A stretch of DNA of 55,109 nt from an uncultured Opitutia bacterium (GTDB lineage Bacteria; Verrucomicrobiota; Verrucomicrobiia; Opitutales; Opitutaceae). Shown here one piece after another: positions 35,018-45,537 of the stretch (position 1 is the first letter of the stretch; every line of letters begins with the position of its first letter). The notes under the pieces are model-generated. The model saw only the letters and a list, made by a program, of their open reading frames with translations, was not told the DNA's origin and did not search any database. Location of the stretch: assembly GCA_903827245.1 (NCBI GenBank), contig CAIKHO010000033.1, forward strand, positions 1-55,109, in the 5' to 3' direction. Position numbers and translations under genes: made by a program.

Positions 35018-35381
35018 CTAACAGTATTAGTATGACACACTCCGAGTGTGGCTTTTTGCGGGTTTGATCGCAGGTGAATCGGCTATGGCCGGCCATACGG
35101 AAGATTTCATAGGTCTCGATTTGCCTCAAAGATCGGCCGGAATCGATCCGTTTATACAGGGTGGATGAACGACCCTGCATCGCCCGACAAAAGCGACAGC
35201 CGAAAGACACGCTCGCGCGCGGGGTCGGCAAGTCGTGGTGAATTGTGATGGCTTCGCATTGGTCGTCCCGGGTTTGCAGCTTGCCGTGCCGGGCGGGTGA
35301 AACTTACGTCTGGGTTGCTTACCCCTGTCCGTGCCGGCGCATTTCGCCGGATTCATCCCCAACCCCCTGGAGTTCCCGACC
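35018..35381. other. Intergenic, possible frame-shifted 5' part of the remnant
   Basis: A minus-strand frame at 34989-35231 overlaps the remnant in another frame (contains SLRQIETYEIFRMAGHSRF). It might be the original N-terminal part after a frameshift, but has no recognisable domain. The rest is upstream sequence of the lactonase gene. Confidence 0.3.
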
Positions 35382-36401
35382 ATGACCATGAACCGTCGTG
35401 ATTTTCTTGCCGCGGGCGGCGCGATTTCCGCGCTGGCCGCGTTGCCGCGCGCTTTCGCGGACTGGCAGCCGAGCCAGCGCTATCCTGACCCGCTCGTCCG
35501 CTCGCTCACGCCGGCCTTCGACAAGTACCGCGCGGCCAACGCCAAGATCGAGCGTCTCGCCACCGGCATGCGGTGGTCCGAGGGGCCGGTGTGGTTCGGC
35601 GACGGGCGCTACCTACTGTGGAGTGATATCCCCAACAACCGGATCATGCGCTGGGACGAGGAGACCGGGGCCGTCAGTATCTTCCGCCATCCGTCGAACT
35701 ATGCCAATGGCAACACCCGCGACCGGCAGGGGCGTCTGCTGACCTGCGAGCACGAGGGGCGCCGCATCACGCGCACCGAGTACGACGGCACGATCACGGT
35801 TATCGCCGACCACTATGACGGGAAGCCGCTCAACTCGCCGAACGATATCGTGTGCAAGTCCGACGGCTCGATCTGGTTCACCGACCCGCCGTTCGGCATC
35901 CTCGGCTTCTACGAGGGCCACATGGCCACGCCCGAGCTGCCGACGAATGTCTACCGCTGGGATCCGAAGACCGGCAAGCTGGCCGTTGTGGCCGGCGACA
36001 TCGACCGGCCCAACGGCCTCGCGTTTTCCCCGGACGAGTCTAAGCTCTACATCATCGAGTCGGGCAGCGCGCCGCGCTACATCCGCGTCTATGACATGGT
36101 CGACGGCGGCACGCGTCCGGCCAACTCGCGCATCCTGATCACGGCCGACGACGGCGGCACGCCCGACGGCATGCGGGTGGACGTCGACGGCAACCTGTGG
36201 TGCGGCTGGGGCATGGGCGCGGAGGGGCTCGACGGCGTGACGGTCTTCACCGCGGACGGGAAGCGCATCGGCCGCATCGACCTGCCGGAGCGCTGCGCGA
36301 ACCTCTGCTTCGGCGGCACGTACCGCAACCGCCTCTTCATGGCCAGCAGCACGTCGGTGTACTCGCTCTTCGTGAACGCTCAGGGCATGGCAGGAGGGTG
36401 A
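35382..36401 (+). CDS. Tat-exported SMP-30/gluconolactonase family protein
   Basis: 339 residues from MTMNRRDFLAAGGAIS, a twin-arginine signal; the ATG six bases later is equally possible. The beta-propeller of the SMP-30/gluconolactonase family is clear: GMRWSEGPVWFGDGRYLLWS, LNSPNDIVCKSDGSIWFTDP, RPNGLAFSPDESKLYI and GTPDGMRVDVDGNLWCGWG. Conserved metal ligands E (SEGP), N (NSPND) and D (SPDE) are present. It would hydrolyse sugar lactones in the periplasm. An esterase gene follows six bases later. Confidence 0.92.
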   Translation: MTMNRRDFLAAGGAISALAALPRAFADWQPSQRYPDPLVRSLTPAFDKYRAANAKIERLATGMRWSEGPVWFGDGRYLLWSDIPNNRIMRWDEETGAVSIFRHPSNYANGNTRDRQGRLLTCEHEGRRITRTEYDGTITVIADHYDGKPLNSPNDIVCKSDGSIWFTDPPFGILGFYEGHMATPELPTNVYRWDPKTGKLAVVAGDIDRPNGLAFSPDESKLYIIESGSAPRYIRVYDMVDGGTRPANSRILITADDGGTPDGMRVDVDGNLWCGWGMGAEGLDGVTVFTADGKRIGRIDLPERCANLCFGGTYRNRLFMASSTSVYSLFVNAQGMAGG

Positions 36402-36406
36402 AGCTT

Positions 36407-37669
36407 ATGAAGACGCTCATTTTTTGGCGGAGGTGGAGGGTCAAGAGTCGAGAGGCCAGGGTCGAGAGTAGGAGCATCTGCAGCCCGATGACTCGTGGCT
36501 CGGTACTCGCTCGGCTCTTTGCTCTCGACTCTCGATCCTGGACTATGCCGCCACTTCTCATCGTCGCAGTGCTCGGCTTATGGGCCGGTCCCGCGTGGGC
36601 GCAGCAGCCGGCGGCCAATCCGCCCGGCAAGGCGGCGGCTCCGGCGCGGAACGCATCGCCTGAGATCGGACCGGACCGGCGTGTGACCTTCCGTCTGCTG
36701 GCACCGAAGGCGAGCGAGGTGCTGGTGAGCGGCGAGTTCATGGCCGCCAGCAAGGCGCTGGAGAAAGGTGCGGACGGCCTGTGGAGCGTGACGGTCGGGC
36801 CGGTGGAGCCCGAGATCTACTATTACAACTTCACCATCGATGGCGTCCACACCATCGATCCCGGCAATCCCGACGTGAAGACCGGCTCGACGTCTGGGAC
36901 GATCCAGAGCGTGCTGGAGGTCCGCGGCGATCAGCCCGCCTTTTACGACGGACAGCCGGTGCCACACGGCGAGATCCGCACGCATTGGTATCAGTCGAAA
37001 TCGCTCGGGCGCCTGCGCCGCCTGACGGTGTACGTGCCGCCGGGCTATGATCGGGACGCGGCGGCCCGGCTCCCGGTGCTCTACCTCTTTCACGGCGCGA
37101 ATGCGGACGAGACCGCCTGGACGCGGCTCGGTCACGTCAACCTGATCCTGGACAACCTGCTGGCGGCTGGAAAGACGCGGCCGTTCCTCGTGGTGATGCC
37201 CTTCGGCTACGGCGTGCCTCCGGGCACGCCGGGCGACAACACGGCGATGTTCAGCCGGGATCTGCGCGAGGACGTGATCCCGTACATCGACGCGCAGTAC
37301 CGCACGCTGGCCGACCGCGACCACCGCGCGATCGTCGGCCTCTCGATGGGCGGTGGGCAGTCGCTGGGCATCGGGCTGAGCCACCTCGAGCTGTTCAGCT
37401 ACGTGGGCGGATTCAGCGCGGCGCTGAACGGCGGCGATTTCGCGAAGACCTATGCCGGGCTCATCGCGGACCCGGCCGCGACGAACCGGCAATTGCACTT
37501 GCTCTGGGTGGGCTGCGGCACGGAAGACAGCCTTTTCCCGGCGGCGAAGAAGTTCACCGATTTCCTGACCGAGAACAAAATCAAGCACACCTTCCGGGAA
37601 TCGAGCGGCGCCCACACCTGGATGGTCTGGCGGCGTTACCTCAACGAAGTGGCGCCGCTGCTGTTTTAG
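36407..37669 (+). CDS. Secreted esterase with N-terminal early-set domain
   Basis: 420 residues from ATG 36407, which follows the lactonase stop closely. The signal peptide, however, begins at MPPLLIVAVLGLWAGPAWAQ (ATG 36545). The 46 residues before it are encoded by a dispersed repeat, so either start may be used. An E-set/CBM48-like domain at about 80-175 (RVTFRLLAPKASEVLVSGEF, YYYNFTIDGVHTIDPG) precedes a CE1-type esterase: YVPPGYD, YLFHGANADE, nucleophile in IVGLSMGGGQS and histidine in SSGAHTWMVW. It resembles xylan/ferulic esterases fused to E-set domains. It forms a two-gene operon with the lactonase. Confidence 0.88.
   Translation: MKTLIFWRRWRVKSREARVESRSICSPMTRGSVLARLFALDSRSWTMPPLLIVAVLGLWAGPAWAQQPAANPPGKAAAPARNASPEIGPDRRVTFRLLAPKASEVLVSGEFMAASKALEKGADGLWSVTVGPVEPEIYYYNFTIDGVHTIDPGNPDVKTGSTSGTIQSVLEVRGDQPAFYDGQPVPHGEIRTHWYQSKSLGRLRRLTVYVPPGYDRDAAARLPVLYLFHGANADETAWTRLGHVNLILDNLLAAGKTRPFLVVMPFGYGVPPGTPGDNTAMFSRDLREDVIPYIDAQYRTLADRDHRAIVGLSMGGGQSLGIGLSHLELFSYVGGFSAALNGGDFAKTYAGLIADPAATNRQLHLLWVGCGTEDSLFPAAKKFTDFLTENKIKHTFRESSGAHTWMVWRRYLNEVAPLLF
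36436..36541. repeat. GAGTCGAGAG-type inverted repeat inside the esterase 5' end
   Basis: GTCAAGAGTCGAGAGGCCAG and GCTCTCGACTCTCGATCCTG are the arms. It lies in frame between the first ATG and the signal peptide. Confidence 0.7.
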
Positions 37670-37752
37670 GATGAGTCGGAGGCATCCTGAAATCCGAACC
37701 ATTTTACAGCAGTGGGACCGAGAGGAGGACGAGATCCGGACTTTCGGATTTT

Positions 37753-37826
37753 AGCCACAGATGGAACGGATTGCACAGATGCATGAGGATGGTTTGTCAT
37801 CCGTGAAATCAGTGAAATCTGTGGCC
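37753..37826. repeat. CCACAGAT/ATCTGTGG palindrome, family O
   Basis: AGCCACAGATGGAACGGATT pairs with AAATCAGTGAAATCTGTGGC. A family B copy follows at 37870-37946 (TTTTACAGGAGTCGAG and CGCCTCCTGTGCA). They fill the spacer between convergent genes. Confidence 0.75.
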
Positions 37827-37956
37827 AAAAAATTCCGAGAGGATCCTGTTCGATCCGTCCTAATCCATTTTACAGGAGTCGAGCCGAGGATATGAAAAGG
37901 TTCGGAGATTCCAAATCTCGGCCTTCCCTCGGTTCGCCTCCTGTGCACACCGGCTT

Positions 37957-39186
37957 TCAGTCTGCTTTTAGCACGTACACCGTGCCCTTTTCGGAGCCGA
38001 TCGCGAGGTAGCGGTCATCGGGCGACCACACCAGCTTCGTGGCGGCGGCGGGCATTTTCACGGTGGCGCGGAGCGGCTGCTGGCGTTCGGGGCTCCAGAG
38101 CCTGACGACGCCGTCCTGCGACGCGGTGGCGAGGAGGCCGTGGGTGTTCTGGAAGGCGAGGGCGCAGACGGGTGCGTCGTGCGGGAGCATCGCGGGCTCA
38201 CGGCCCTCGGGGCCGTTGCCGGAGCAGTCCCAGATGCACGCGTCGCGCCCGCCGCCGGTGGCTAGCCAGCGCGAGGTGTGGTCGAAGGACAGGTACTTCA
38301 CCTTGCTCTCGTAGCCGCTCATGTGGAGCTCGGCGTCCTCCGCGGGAATCCAGAGGTGCACGGACGGATCCTGGTTGCCCGACACCAGCCACTTGCCGTC
38401 CGGCGACCAGGCCAATGCGTGGATGCCGTTGTTGTAGGGGAATTCCTTCTGCGCGGTGAAGTCATCGCCACGCCAGAGGCAGACGCTGCCGAAGCAGGCG
38501 ACGGCGATTACGGGAGACAGGGGACGGGGGACAGGGGACGGGTTGGACTTTCTGTCACCTGTCGCCTGTCCACTGTCACCAATAGCCACCGGCTGCCAGG
38601 CGAGGGCGGTGATGGTTTTCGGAGCGGGCTTGAATTGATGGCGAGTGCTGCCGTCGGGATTCAGGAGGAAGAGGTCGCGCCCGGCGGAGGCGGCGAGTGT
38701 AGCCGGGCTCGGTGAGCCTGGGCCGGGGTCAACGACCCCGGCTACAGGTCCCCAGGCGAGATGCTCGACCCACGCGGTGCCGAGCTTGGCGGTGGTGATG
38801 TGCTGGCCGGCGGCGGTGTCCCAGAATTTCACGGCACCGTCCTGGCCGCCGCTCGCTAAAAGCGAGCCAGAGGTCAGAGGCCAGAGGTCAGATGTCAGAG
38901 GGCGAAGGTCAGAAGCCGGAGGGCCGAGGGCTGAGCTCGGGATGGCTGGGTCGGGAGCTGACCTCTGATCTCTGACTTCTGACTTCTGGCAACCGGGCCT
39001 CCACGCCAGGGCGTTCGTCCCGTTCTCATGCCCGGGCAGCTCATGGCGCTTGGCGCCGTCGGCGGTGGCGAAGAGCGAGATGGGGCCGGCGGTGGAGGCG
39101 GCGGCGAGCGTGGCGCCATCGGGGGACCACGCGAGGTCGATGACGTAGTCGTCGAGCGTCGCGGCCCAGTGTTTGGTGAGGTTCAT
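37957..39186 (-). CDS. WD40 repeat beta-propeller with repeat-derived loops
   Basis: 409 residues from MNLTKHWAATLDDYVIDLAW. Seven WD-type blades are visible through their LAWSPDG...LASGGQDG...FWD pattern, for example ALAWSPDGKWLVSGNQDPSV. Blades 2, 3 and 4 each have extra residues in the same turn, right after LAWRP/LAWGP/LAWQP: about 66-107, 148-162 and 203-225. The DNA of these three inserts is palindromic repeat sequence (38866-38989, 38699-38745, 38511-38580). No signal peptide, so cytoplasmic. The upstream neighbour on the same strand is a COG0523 metal GTPase, and the two genes are probably one operon. Role: scaffold; partner unknown. Confidence 0.88.
   Translation of the reverse strand: MNLTKHWAATLDDYVIDLAWSPDGATLAAASTAGPISLFATADGAKRHELPGHENGTNALAWRPGCQKSEVRDQRSAPDPAIPSSALGPPASDLRPLTSDLWPLTSGSLLASGGQDGAVKFWDTAAGQHITTAKLGTAWVEHLAWGPVAGVVDPGPGSPSPATLAASAGRDLFLLNPDGSTRHQFKPAPKTITALAWQPVAIGDSGQATGDRKSNPSPVPRPLSPVIAVACFGSVCLWRGDDFTAQKEFPYNNGIHALAWSPDGKWLVSGNQDPSVHLWIPAEDAELHMSGYESKVKYLSFDHTSRWLATGGGRDACIWDCSGNGPEGREPAMLPHDAPVCALAFQNTHGLLATASQDGVVRLWSPERQQPLRATVKMPAAATKLVWSPDDRYLAIGSEKGTVYVLKAD
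38511..38580. repeat. GACAGGGGACGGG / CCTGTCCACTGTC repeat inside WD40 gene
   Basis: GGGAGACAGGGGACGGGGGA is answered by TGTCGCCTGTCCACTGTCACC. Related sequence lies in the CusA gene (49551-49582) and upstream of the COG0523 gene (40695-40728). Confidence 0.75.
38699..38745. repeat. GTAGCCGGG...CCCGGCTAC palindrome inside WD40 gene, family H
   Basis: GTAGCCGGGCTCGGTGAGCC and GGGGTCAACGACCCCGGCTAC. The same element, in the other orientation, is intergenic at 53579-53625. Confidence 0.9.
38866..38989. repeat. CCAGAGGTCAGAGG / CCTCTGATCTCTGACTTCTGG repeat inside WD40 gene
   Basis: The left arm has CAGAGGTCAGAGGCCAGAGG and the right arm has ACCTCTGATCTCTGACTTCT. It adds about 40 codons without breaking the frame. 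Confidence 0.82.
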
Positions 39187-39191
39187 GCCGG

Positions 39192-39285
39192 GAATCGTTC
39201 TCTTTATTTTTTCTCTGCCTCTTTCGCTCAACGGGAAAGACGGCCCGGAGGACGAAAGAGACAGATAAAGAGGAAAGAGAAAGAT
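39192..39285. repeat. GTTCTC-type inverted repeat, copy 3
   Basis: GAATCGTTCTCTTTATTTTT is answered by AAAGAGGAAAGAGAAAGATT. It fills the spacer between the COG0523 and WD40 genes and ends 5 bases from the WD40 start. Confidence 0.7.
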
Positions 39286-39286
39286 T

Positions 39287-40693
39287 TCAGAGGAGGCAGG
39301 CCTTGAACGCCTCGGTCAGGGCCGCGCGGTCAAGGTTCTTGCCGATGAACACGAGGGTGTTGGTGCGCGGGTCGGCGCCCCATTCGCGGTCGAACTTGGC
39401 GTCGAAGAGCATGTGGACGCCCTGGAAGACGAGGCGCTTGGCCGAGCCCTTCACACTGAGCACGCCCTTCATGCGGTAGATGTCGCCGCCCTTGGTGCGG
39501 AGCAGCTCGCTGATCCAGGTGTTGAGCTTTTTTCCGTCGAGGTCGCCGGGCGTGCTGATGCCGACGGAGGTGACGGCGTCGTTGTGCTCGTGCGCGGCAT
39601 GGAAATCCTGCTGCCAGATGGGCTTCACGGTCTCGCCCTTGACAGAGATGTGCAGCGGGTCGTGGCCGCACTGCTCGAACACCTCGTAGAAGCCCGGTTC
39701 CTTGATGGTCAGGGCGAAATGACCGTGACCGTCCTTGAGCAGCAAGCGGTGGAGCGTGGCGCCGGGGACGACGGCGTCTCCTTCCTTGAGCCGCGCCTCC
39801 CAGTCGGAGAACACGGCGACCGCTGCCTCGCGCGCGGCGGCAAGATCGGGCTCGTCCAGGGACTTCACGGGCAGCACGACGACATCGAGTTCGTTGGGGT
39901 TGCCGTGGTGATGGTGGTGGTCGCCCTCGTCATGGCCGTGGTCATGTCCCTCATGGTCATGCCCGTCGTCGTCGCCGTGCCCGATCGCGAGCTCATGCGT
40001 GCCGGAGGGCAGGGGATAGGCGCCGGCCCATTCGAACGGGTACTCGGTCTCGAGGAATTTCGGGTCGAGCTCGGTGGCGCGGCTGAGATTGAAGCCGCCC
40101 ACGTCGAGCACGTGGTCGAGCGACACGGCGCAGTTCTGCGTGCGATAGATCTTCGCCACGGCGTTGATGCCGTGGATGCGGTGTTCGAGGCTGTCGAGCT
40201 CGGCGGGGGTGGCGAGGTCGGTCTTGTTGAGCAGGATGACGTCGGCGAAGGCGAGCTGCTTGACCGACTCGTCCTCGGAGCCGAGGTGCTGGAGGACGTG
40301 CTTGGCGTCGACGACGGTGACGATGGCGTCGAGGCGGAAGTGCTGCTTCATTTCGTCGTCGGTGAAAAACGTCTGCGCGACCGGCGCGGGGTTGGCGAGG
40401 CCGGTGGTCTCGATGAGGATGCCGTCGAGGCGGTCCTTGCGCTTGAGGAGTCGCCCGAGGATGCGGATGAGGTCGCCGCGCACGGAGCAGCAGATGCAGC
40501 CGTTGTTCATCTCGAACAGCTCCTCCTCGCTGGAGATGACGAGCTGGTTGTCGACGCCGACCTGGCCGAACTCGTTCTCGATCACGGCGAGCTTCTTGCC
40601 GTGGTGCTCCGTGAGGATGCGGTTGAGCAGGGTGGTCTTGCCGGCGCCGAGGAAGCCGGTGAGGACGGTGACAGGGATGGGAGCGGCGGGCAT
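39287..40693 (-). CDS. COG0523 (CobW/ZNG1-like) metal-chaperone GTPase
   Basis: 468 residues. Order of motifs: Walker A in [17 protein letters not shown], the metal-binding CxCC in [11 protein letters not shown] near residue 66, Walker B-like [13 protein letters not shown], and base recognition NKTD. A histidine/aspartate-rich linker ([18 protein letters not shown], about 240-262) should bind zinc or a related metal. The C-terminal CobW_C domain ends with [13 protein letters not shown] and [11 protein letters not shown]. Family members deliver Zn, Co or other metals to target proteins using GTP. The adjacent WD40 protein may be its partner. No Zur box identified. Confidence 0.94.
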   Translation of the reverse strand: MPAAPIPVTVLTGFLGAGKTTLLNRILTEHHGKKLAVIENEFGQVGVDNQLVISSEEELFEMNNGCICCSVRGDLIRILGRLLKRKDRLDGILIETTGLANPAPVAQTFFTDDEMKQHFRLDAIVTVVDAKHVLQHLGSEDESVKQLAFADVILLNKTDLATPAELDSLEHRIHGINAVAKIYRTQNCAVSLDHVLDVGGFNLSRATELDPKFLETEYPFEWAGAYPLPSGTHELAIGHGDDDGHDHEGHDHGHDEGDHHHHHGNPNELDVVVLPVKSLDEPDLAAAREAAVAVFSDWEARLKEGDAVVPGATLHRLLLKDGHGHFALTIKEPGFYEVFEQCGHDPLHISVKGETVKPIWQQDFHAAHEHNDAVTSVGISTPGDLDGKKLNTWISELLRTKGGDIYRMKGVLSVKGSAKRLVFQGVHMLFDAKFDREWGADPRTNTLVFIGKNLDRAALTEAFKACLL

Positions 40694-40694
40694 G

Positions 40695-40728
40695 GGGACG
40701 GGTGACTGTGGACAGGAGACAGGTGGCG
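40695..40728. repeat. GGTGACTGTGGACAGGAGACAGG repeat fragment
   Basis: One arm related to the elements at 38511 and 49551. It lies directly upstream of the COG0523 start codon. A family C half copy (GCGCAGCGCCTCTGCGTGAA) follows at about 40827-40846. Confidence 0.5.
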
Positions 40729-40955
40729 AAAAGAACGGTAAGGTTGCCGGGAAGGGGGCGGGATTGCAAATGCGGGGTGTCCGGCCGGGCAGGAATGTTG
40801 GCGACGGGACAAATGGGAATGTCTCGCGCAGCGCCTCTGCGTGAAGTTCATCCGATGGCTTTCAAAACTGTAACGTCCCGGCAAGCGGTGGGAAAGGTGA
40901 GTGTGCGATCTTGGGACCATTCCAATCCGGAAAATCTAATCCTCTGCCTCCTCCC

Positions 40956-42521
<1,566 letters not shown>

Positions 42522-42531
42522 GCTAACGCCC

Positions 42532-42600
42532 GTAAGGCGCGGACTCCGCTCCGCGCCGGGCACAAGGACATTCCCGGCGGCGAGCGGAGTCGCCGCCCTA
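42532..42600. repeat. TAAGGCGCGGACTCCGCTC palindrome, family N
   Basis: GTAAGGCGCGGACTCCGCTC pairs with CGAGCGGAGTCGCCGCCCTA. It follows the protease stop. Confidence 0.8.
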
Positions 42601-42619
42601 CCAGTTCAGACAACCTTCA

Positions 42620-42649
42620 GGTCCCGGGTGGAATCGCCCGGGGCCTTTT
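42620..42649 (+). terminator. Intrinsic terminator after the HtrA gene
   Basis: GGTCCCGGG and CCCGGGGCC form a nine-pair stem (one G-U) with an eight-base loop, followed by TTTT. It is about 100 bases after the protease stop and 65 before the response-regulator start. Confidence 0.75.
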
Positions 42650-42713
42650 CACATTCCATCCTCACTTAAGCCTTCCGGGCCCGCCCCGGCCGGCGCAAAC
42701 TCTCTCCTTACCC

Positions 42714-43385
42714 ATGCGTGTCCTCGTCGTGGAAGATGACGCCAAGATCGCCTCCTTCGTGGTCAAGGGCCTGAAGCAGGAAGGCTATGCCGTGGACCAT
42801 GCGTCCGACGGCGATACCGGCCTGGCGCTCGCGGGCAGCACGACCTACGACGCGGCGGTGATCGACGTGATGCTGCCGGGGCTCGACGGCCTGAGCTTGG
42901 TGAAGCGCATCCGGGCGGGCAGCCCCGCGCTGCCGGTGCTTTTCCTCAGCGCTCGGGCCAGCGTGGAGGACCGCGTGCGCGGGCTCCAGGCGGGCGGGGA
43001 CGACTACCTGACGAAGCCGTTCGCGTTTGCCGAGCTCTCGGCGCGCCTGCAGGCGCTGATCCGGCGGGCGAGCCGGGCGCCGGAGATGACGCGGCTGTCG
43101 GCGGGGGACGTGACGCTCGACCTCGTGACCCGCACGGTGGTCGTGGCGGGGAGCACGGTGGAATTGCAGCCGCGCGAATTCGCCCTGCTCGAGTACCTGC
43201 TGCGCCATGCGGGGCGGCCGGTGACGAAGACGATGATCCTGGAGCACGTGTGGGACTACAGCTTCGACCCGCAAACGAACATCGTGGACGTGGTCATTTC
43301 CCGCCTGCGCGGCAAGATCGACCCGGACAAAACCCGCATCGAGACCCTGCGCGGCGTCGGCTATGTCATCAAAACCACCGCTTGA
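42714..43385 (+). CDS. OmpR-family response regulator (CusR/CopR-like)
   Basis: 223 residues. The receiver has the acidic pocket (VVEDD), phosphorylated D51 in [14 protein letters not shown], and [13 protein letters not shown] and [13 protein letters not shown] around the conserved T/S and K. A winged-helix DNA-binding domain from about 130 ends with [16 protein letters not shown] and TLRGVGYVI. The next gene, a histidine kinase, overlaps it by 23 bases. A copper efflux set lies 900 bases away on the opposite strand, so I infer copper or silver response, as with CusRS. No operator was identified. Confidence 0.93.
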   Translation: MRVLVVEDDAKIASFVVKGLKQEGYAVDHASDGDTGLALAGSTTYDAAVIDVMLPGLDGLSLVKRIRAGSPALPVLFLSARASVEDRVRGLQAGGDDYLTKPFAFAELSARLQALIRRASRAPEMTRLSAGDVTLDLVTRTVVVAGSTVELQPREFALLEYLLRHAGRPVTKTMILEHVWDYSFDPQTNIVDVVISRLRGKIDPDKTRIETLRGVGYVIKTTA

Positions 43386-44808
43386 CCGCCTGCACCGCTC
43401 GCTGGCCGTGCGGCTGAGCGTGTGGTTTGCGGCGCTGTTTGCCGTCGGTTTCACCGCAATCTTCGCGCTGCTTTACTGGACGCTGGGCCGCCAGCTGGAG
43501 GCGCGCGACACCGAGGCGCTGCAGCTGCGCCTGCAACAGTATGCGGGCATCTACGCGATCGCCGGGCTGTACGGCCTCGAGGCGCGTTACGCCGAGGACA
43601 GCCAGGCGCCGCACGTACGCTCGCTTTTCATCCAGCTGGTCAACCGCGACGGAGCGGTGGAATGGGCGAAGATTCCCTCGGACTGGATCGAGGCCGATGC
43701 CCGGCAGGTGTCGGTGCCCGACGGCTGGGGCGGCTGGGCGCAGCGCCAGAACTACACCGTGCGGGTGCCGCGCGATCAGGAACGGGATCTCGCCGTCGCG
43801 GCGCAGGTGCTGGCCGACGGGCACCTGCTGCAGGTGGCCCGCAGCACCGACAGCCGCGCGGTGTTGCTGGCGCCCCTGCAGCGCACGTTTCTCTGGGTCG
43901 GCGGGGCGGTGGTGCTGACCGGTTTCGGTGCGGGCTACCTCGCTGCGCGCCGGGCCACGCGCCCGTTGCGCGACGTGATCGCAACGGCCCGGCGCATCAT
44001 CGCCACAGGCGCGCTCGACGCCCGTGTGCCGGCACCGCGGCGGGACGACGAGGTCGCGGACCTCGTGCGGGCCTTTAATACCGTCCTCGACAAGAACGCC
44101 GGCCTGCTGCGCACGATGCGCGAGGCGCTGGACAACGTGGCGCACGACCTGCGCACGCCGCTCACGCGCCTGCGCGGCACCGCGGAGATCGCGCTGCAGT
44201 CGGTGGGCGGCAACGGCGCCCAGAACGAGGCGCTCGCGGACTGCGTGGAACAGACGGACGACGTGCTGCGCCTGTTGAGCGCGCTGATGGAAATTTCCGA
44301 GGCCGAGGCGGGCATGATGCGGCTGCAGAAGACCCCGGGCGACCTGGCCGCGCTGGCGCGCGGCGTGGCTGAGCTTTACGCGGAGGTCGCGGAGGCCAAG
44401 CCGGTGACGTTGAGCGTGGAGGTTTTCGGCCCGGTACCCGTGCTCTACGATGCAGTCCGCTTGCGCCAGGCGGTGGCGAACCTCGTGGACAACGCGGTCA
44501 AGTACACGCCGGCGGGCGGGCGGGTCGTGCTGCGGGCATTCGTAGCGGGAAGCGACCCAGCGCGGACTGCGGGGCGCGAGGCAATTCTGACCGTTAGCGA
44601 CACCGGCCCGGGTGTGCCGCCGGAGGATCAGCCGCGCATCTGGGAGCGACTTTATCGCGGCGACGCGAGCCGTTCGCAACGCGGGCTTGGTCTCGGGCTC
44701 AGCCTGGTGCGCGTGATCGTTGAGGCGCACGGCGGCCGCGTGACGCAGCGCAACGCGCCGGAGGGCGGGGCGGTGTTTGAAGTGCGGCTGCCGCTGGCGA
44801 CGACGTGA
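43363..44808 (+). CDS. Sensor histidine kinase (CusS-like)
   Basis: 481 residues. TM1 at about 15-40 and TM2 at about 175-197 enclose a 130-residue periplasmic sensor region. A HAMP domain ([18 protein letters not shown]) is followed by the H-box [16 protein letters not shown] with H261. The N-box [17 protein letters not shown]1 [12 protein letters not shown] and G2 [18 protein letters not shown] complete the kinase. The start overlaps the regulator gene, so they are translated together. The VAHDLRTPL form of the H-box is common in metal-responsive kinases. The sensed ligand is inferred from the neighbouring copper genes. Confidence 0.93.
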   Translation: MSSKPPLDRLHRSLAVRLSVWFAALFAVGFTAIFALLYWTLGRQLEARDTEALQLRLQQYAGIYAIAGLYGLEARYAEDSQAPHVRSLFIQLVNRDGAVEWAKIPSDWIEADARQVSVPDGWGGWAQRQNYTVRVPRDQERDLAVAAQVLADGHLLQVARSTDSRAVLLAPLQRTFLWVGGAVVLTGFGAGYLAARRATRPLRDVIATARRIIATGALDARVPAPRRDDEVADLVRAFNTVLDKNAGLLRTMREALDNVAHDLRTPLTRLRGTAEIALQSVGGNGAQNEALADCVEQTDDVLRLLSALMEISEAEAGMMRLQKTPGDLAALARGVAELYAEVAEAKPVTLSVEVFGPVPVLYDAVRLRQAVANLVDNAVKYTPAGGRVVLRAFVAGSDPARTAGREAILTVSDTGPGVPPEDQPRIWERLYRGDASRSQRGLGLGLSLVRVIVEAHGGRVTQRNAPEGGAVFEVRLPLATT

Positions 44809-44837
44809 GCCGCAGTGATAGCGTTTACTGCTTGGGA

Positions 44838-44897
44838 GTAGCGCGGTGCTTCAGCCCGCGTCTTTTCATCAGAGCGCGGGCTAAAGCACCGCGCTAC
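44838..44897. repeat. GTAGCGCGGTGCTTCAGCCCGC palindrome, family M
   Basis: GTAGCGCGGTGCTTCAGCCC pairs with GGGCTAAAGCACCGCGCTAC. It lies between convergent genes and may terminate both. Confidence 0.88.
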
Positions 44898-44915
44898 TGC
44901 GGACGATGGCAGACC

Positions 44916-45326
44916 TTACTCCGCCGAGATCACGCGGTCGTCGAAGAAGCGGATGCGAAAGCCCGCCGGCGGCGGTGTGGCGTCGCTGGCCGGGGACGGG
45001 GGCGGCGGGATGGGCCGGCCGGTCAGGTCGCGGAAGATCGGATCGCGGCGGTTGCTCAGCGTCTGGTAGGTCCACGTCTCGCTCAGGGTGTCCTTGGTGG
45101 TTGCGTCCGGGTTGCCCAGCGCCAGCCGGACCATGGCCGGCGTGAAATCGGGAGCGATCCAGCCACGCTGGATGAGCGACTGTTGCGCGGAACTAAGGGA
45201 GCTGAAGGCGCCGACGGGACCAGACCGGTCCGGGTTCGCGCAGCCTGCGACCAGGAGAGCCAGCAGCAAAGCGAGGACGGTGGCGGGTGTCCGGAGCAAC
45301 CGGAGGAACGAAGTGGGACGATGCAT
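44916..45326 (-). CDS. Small lipoprotein
   Basis: 136 residues from MHRPTSFLRLLRTPATVLAL. Lipobox LVAGC with acylated cysteine near residue 29. The mature part reads LSSAQQSLIQRGWIAPDFTP, then MVRLALGNPDATTKDT and SETWTYQTL. This is a SmpA/BamE-like pattern in which a protein begins a short helix and then a strand with W. The proline-rich stretch PPPPSPASD precedes a last strand. Function unknown. Confidence 0.75.
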   Translation of the reverse strand: MHRPTSFLRLLRTPATVLALLLALLVAGCANPDRSGPVGAFSSLSSAQQSLIQRGWIAPDFTPAMVRLALGNPDATTKDTLSETWTYQTLSNRRDPIFRDLTGRPIPPPPSPASDATPPPAGFRIRFFDDRVISAE

Positions 45327-45395
45327 GGGAACGCTGACAACGGCTAGCCCGAGGAGTTCGGGAGGCAATCGATATTCCTTGGGCTCGGAAGCCGG

Positions 45396-45483
45396 AATTT
45401 CACGCAGAGGCGCGGAGAACGCAGAGGTTAGGAAATCACCAACAAGGATCTATCTCTGCGTCCTCCGCGTCTCTGTGTGAAAC
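45396..45483. repeat. TTTCACGCAGAGG/CTCTGTGTGAAA palindrome, family C
   Basis: AATTTCACGCAGAGGCGCGG pairs with CCGCGTCTCTGTGTGAAA. Near-identical to 28812-28891. Confidence 0.9.
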
Positions 45484-45537
45484 CGGTTCGTCGGCAGCCT
45501 CTGCGCGAAATTGCACCACTGCCTCCTCGGACAGAAC

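Noticed and set aside
34989-35231. 80-codon minus-strand ORF
   Set aside because: No recognisable domain and it overlaps the L7/L12-like remnant in another frame. Kept only as a possible frame-shifted 5' part.
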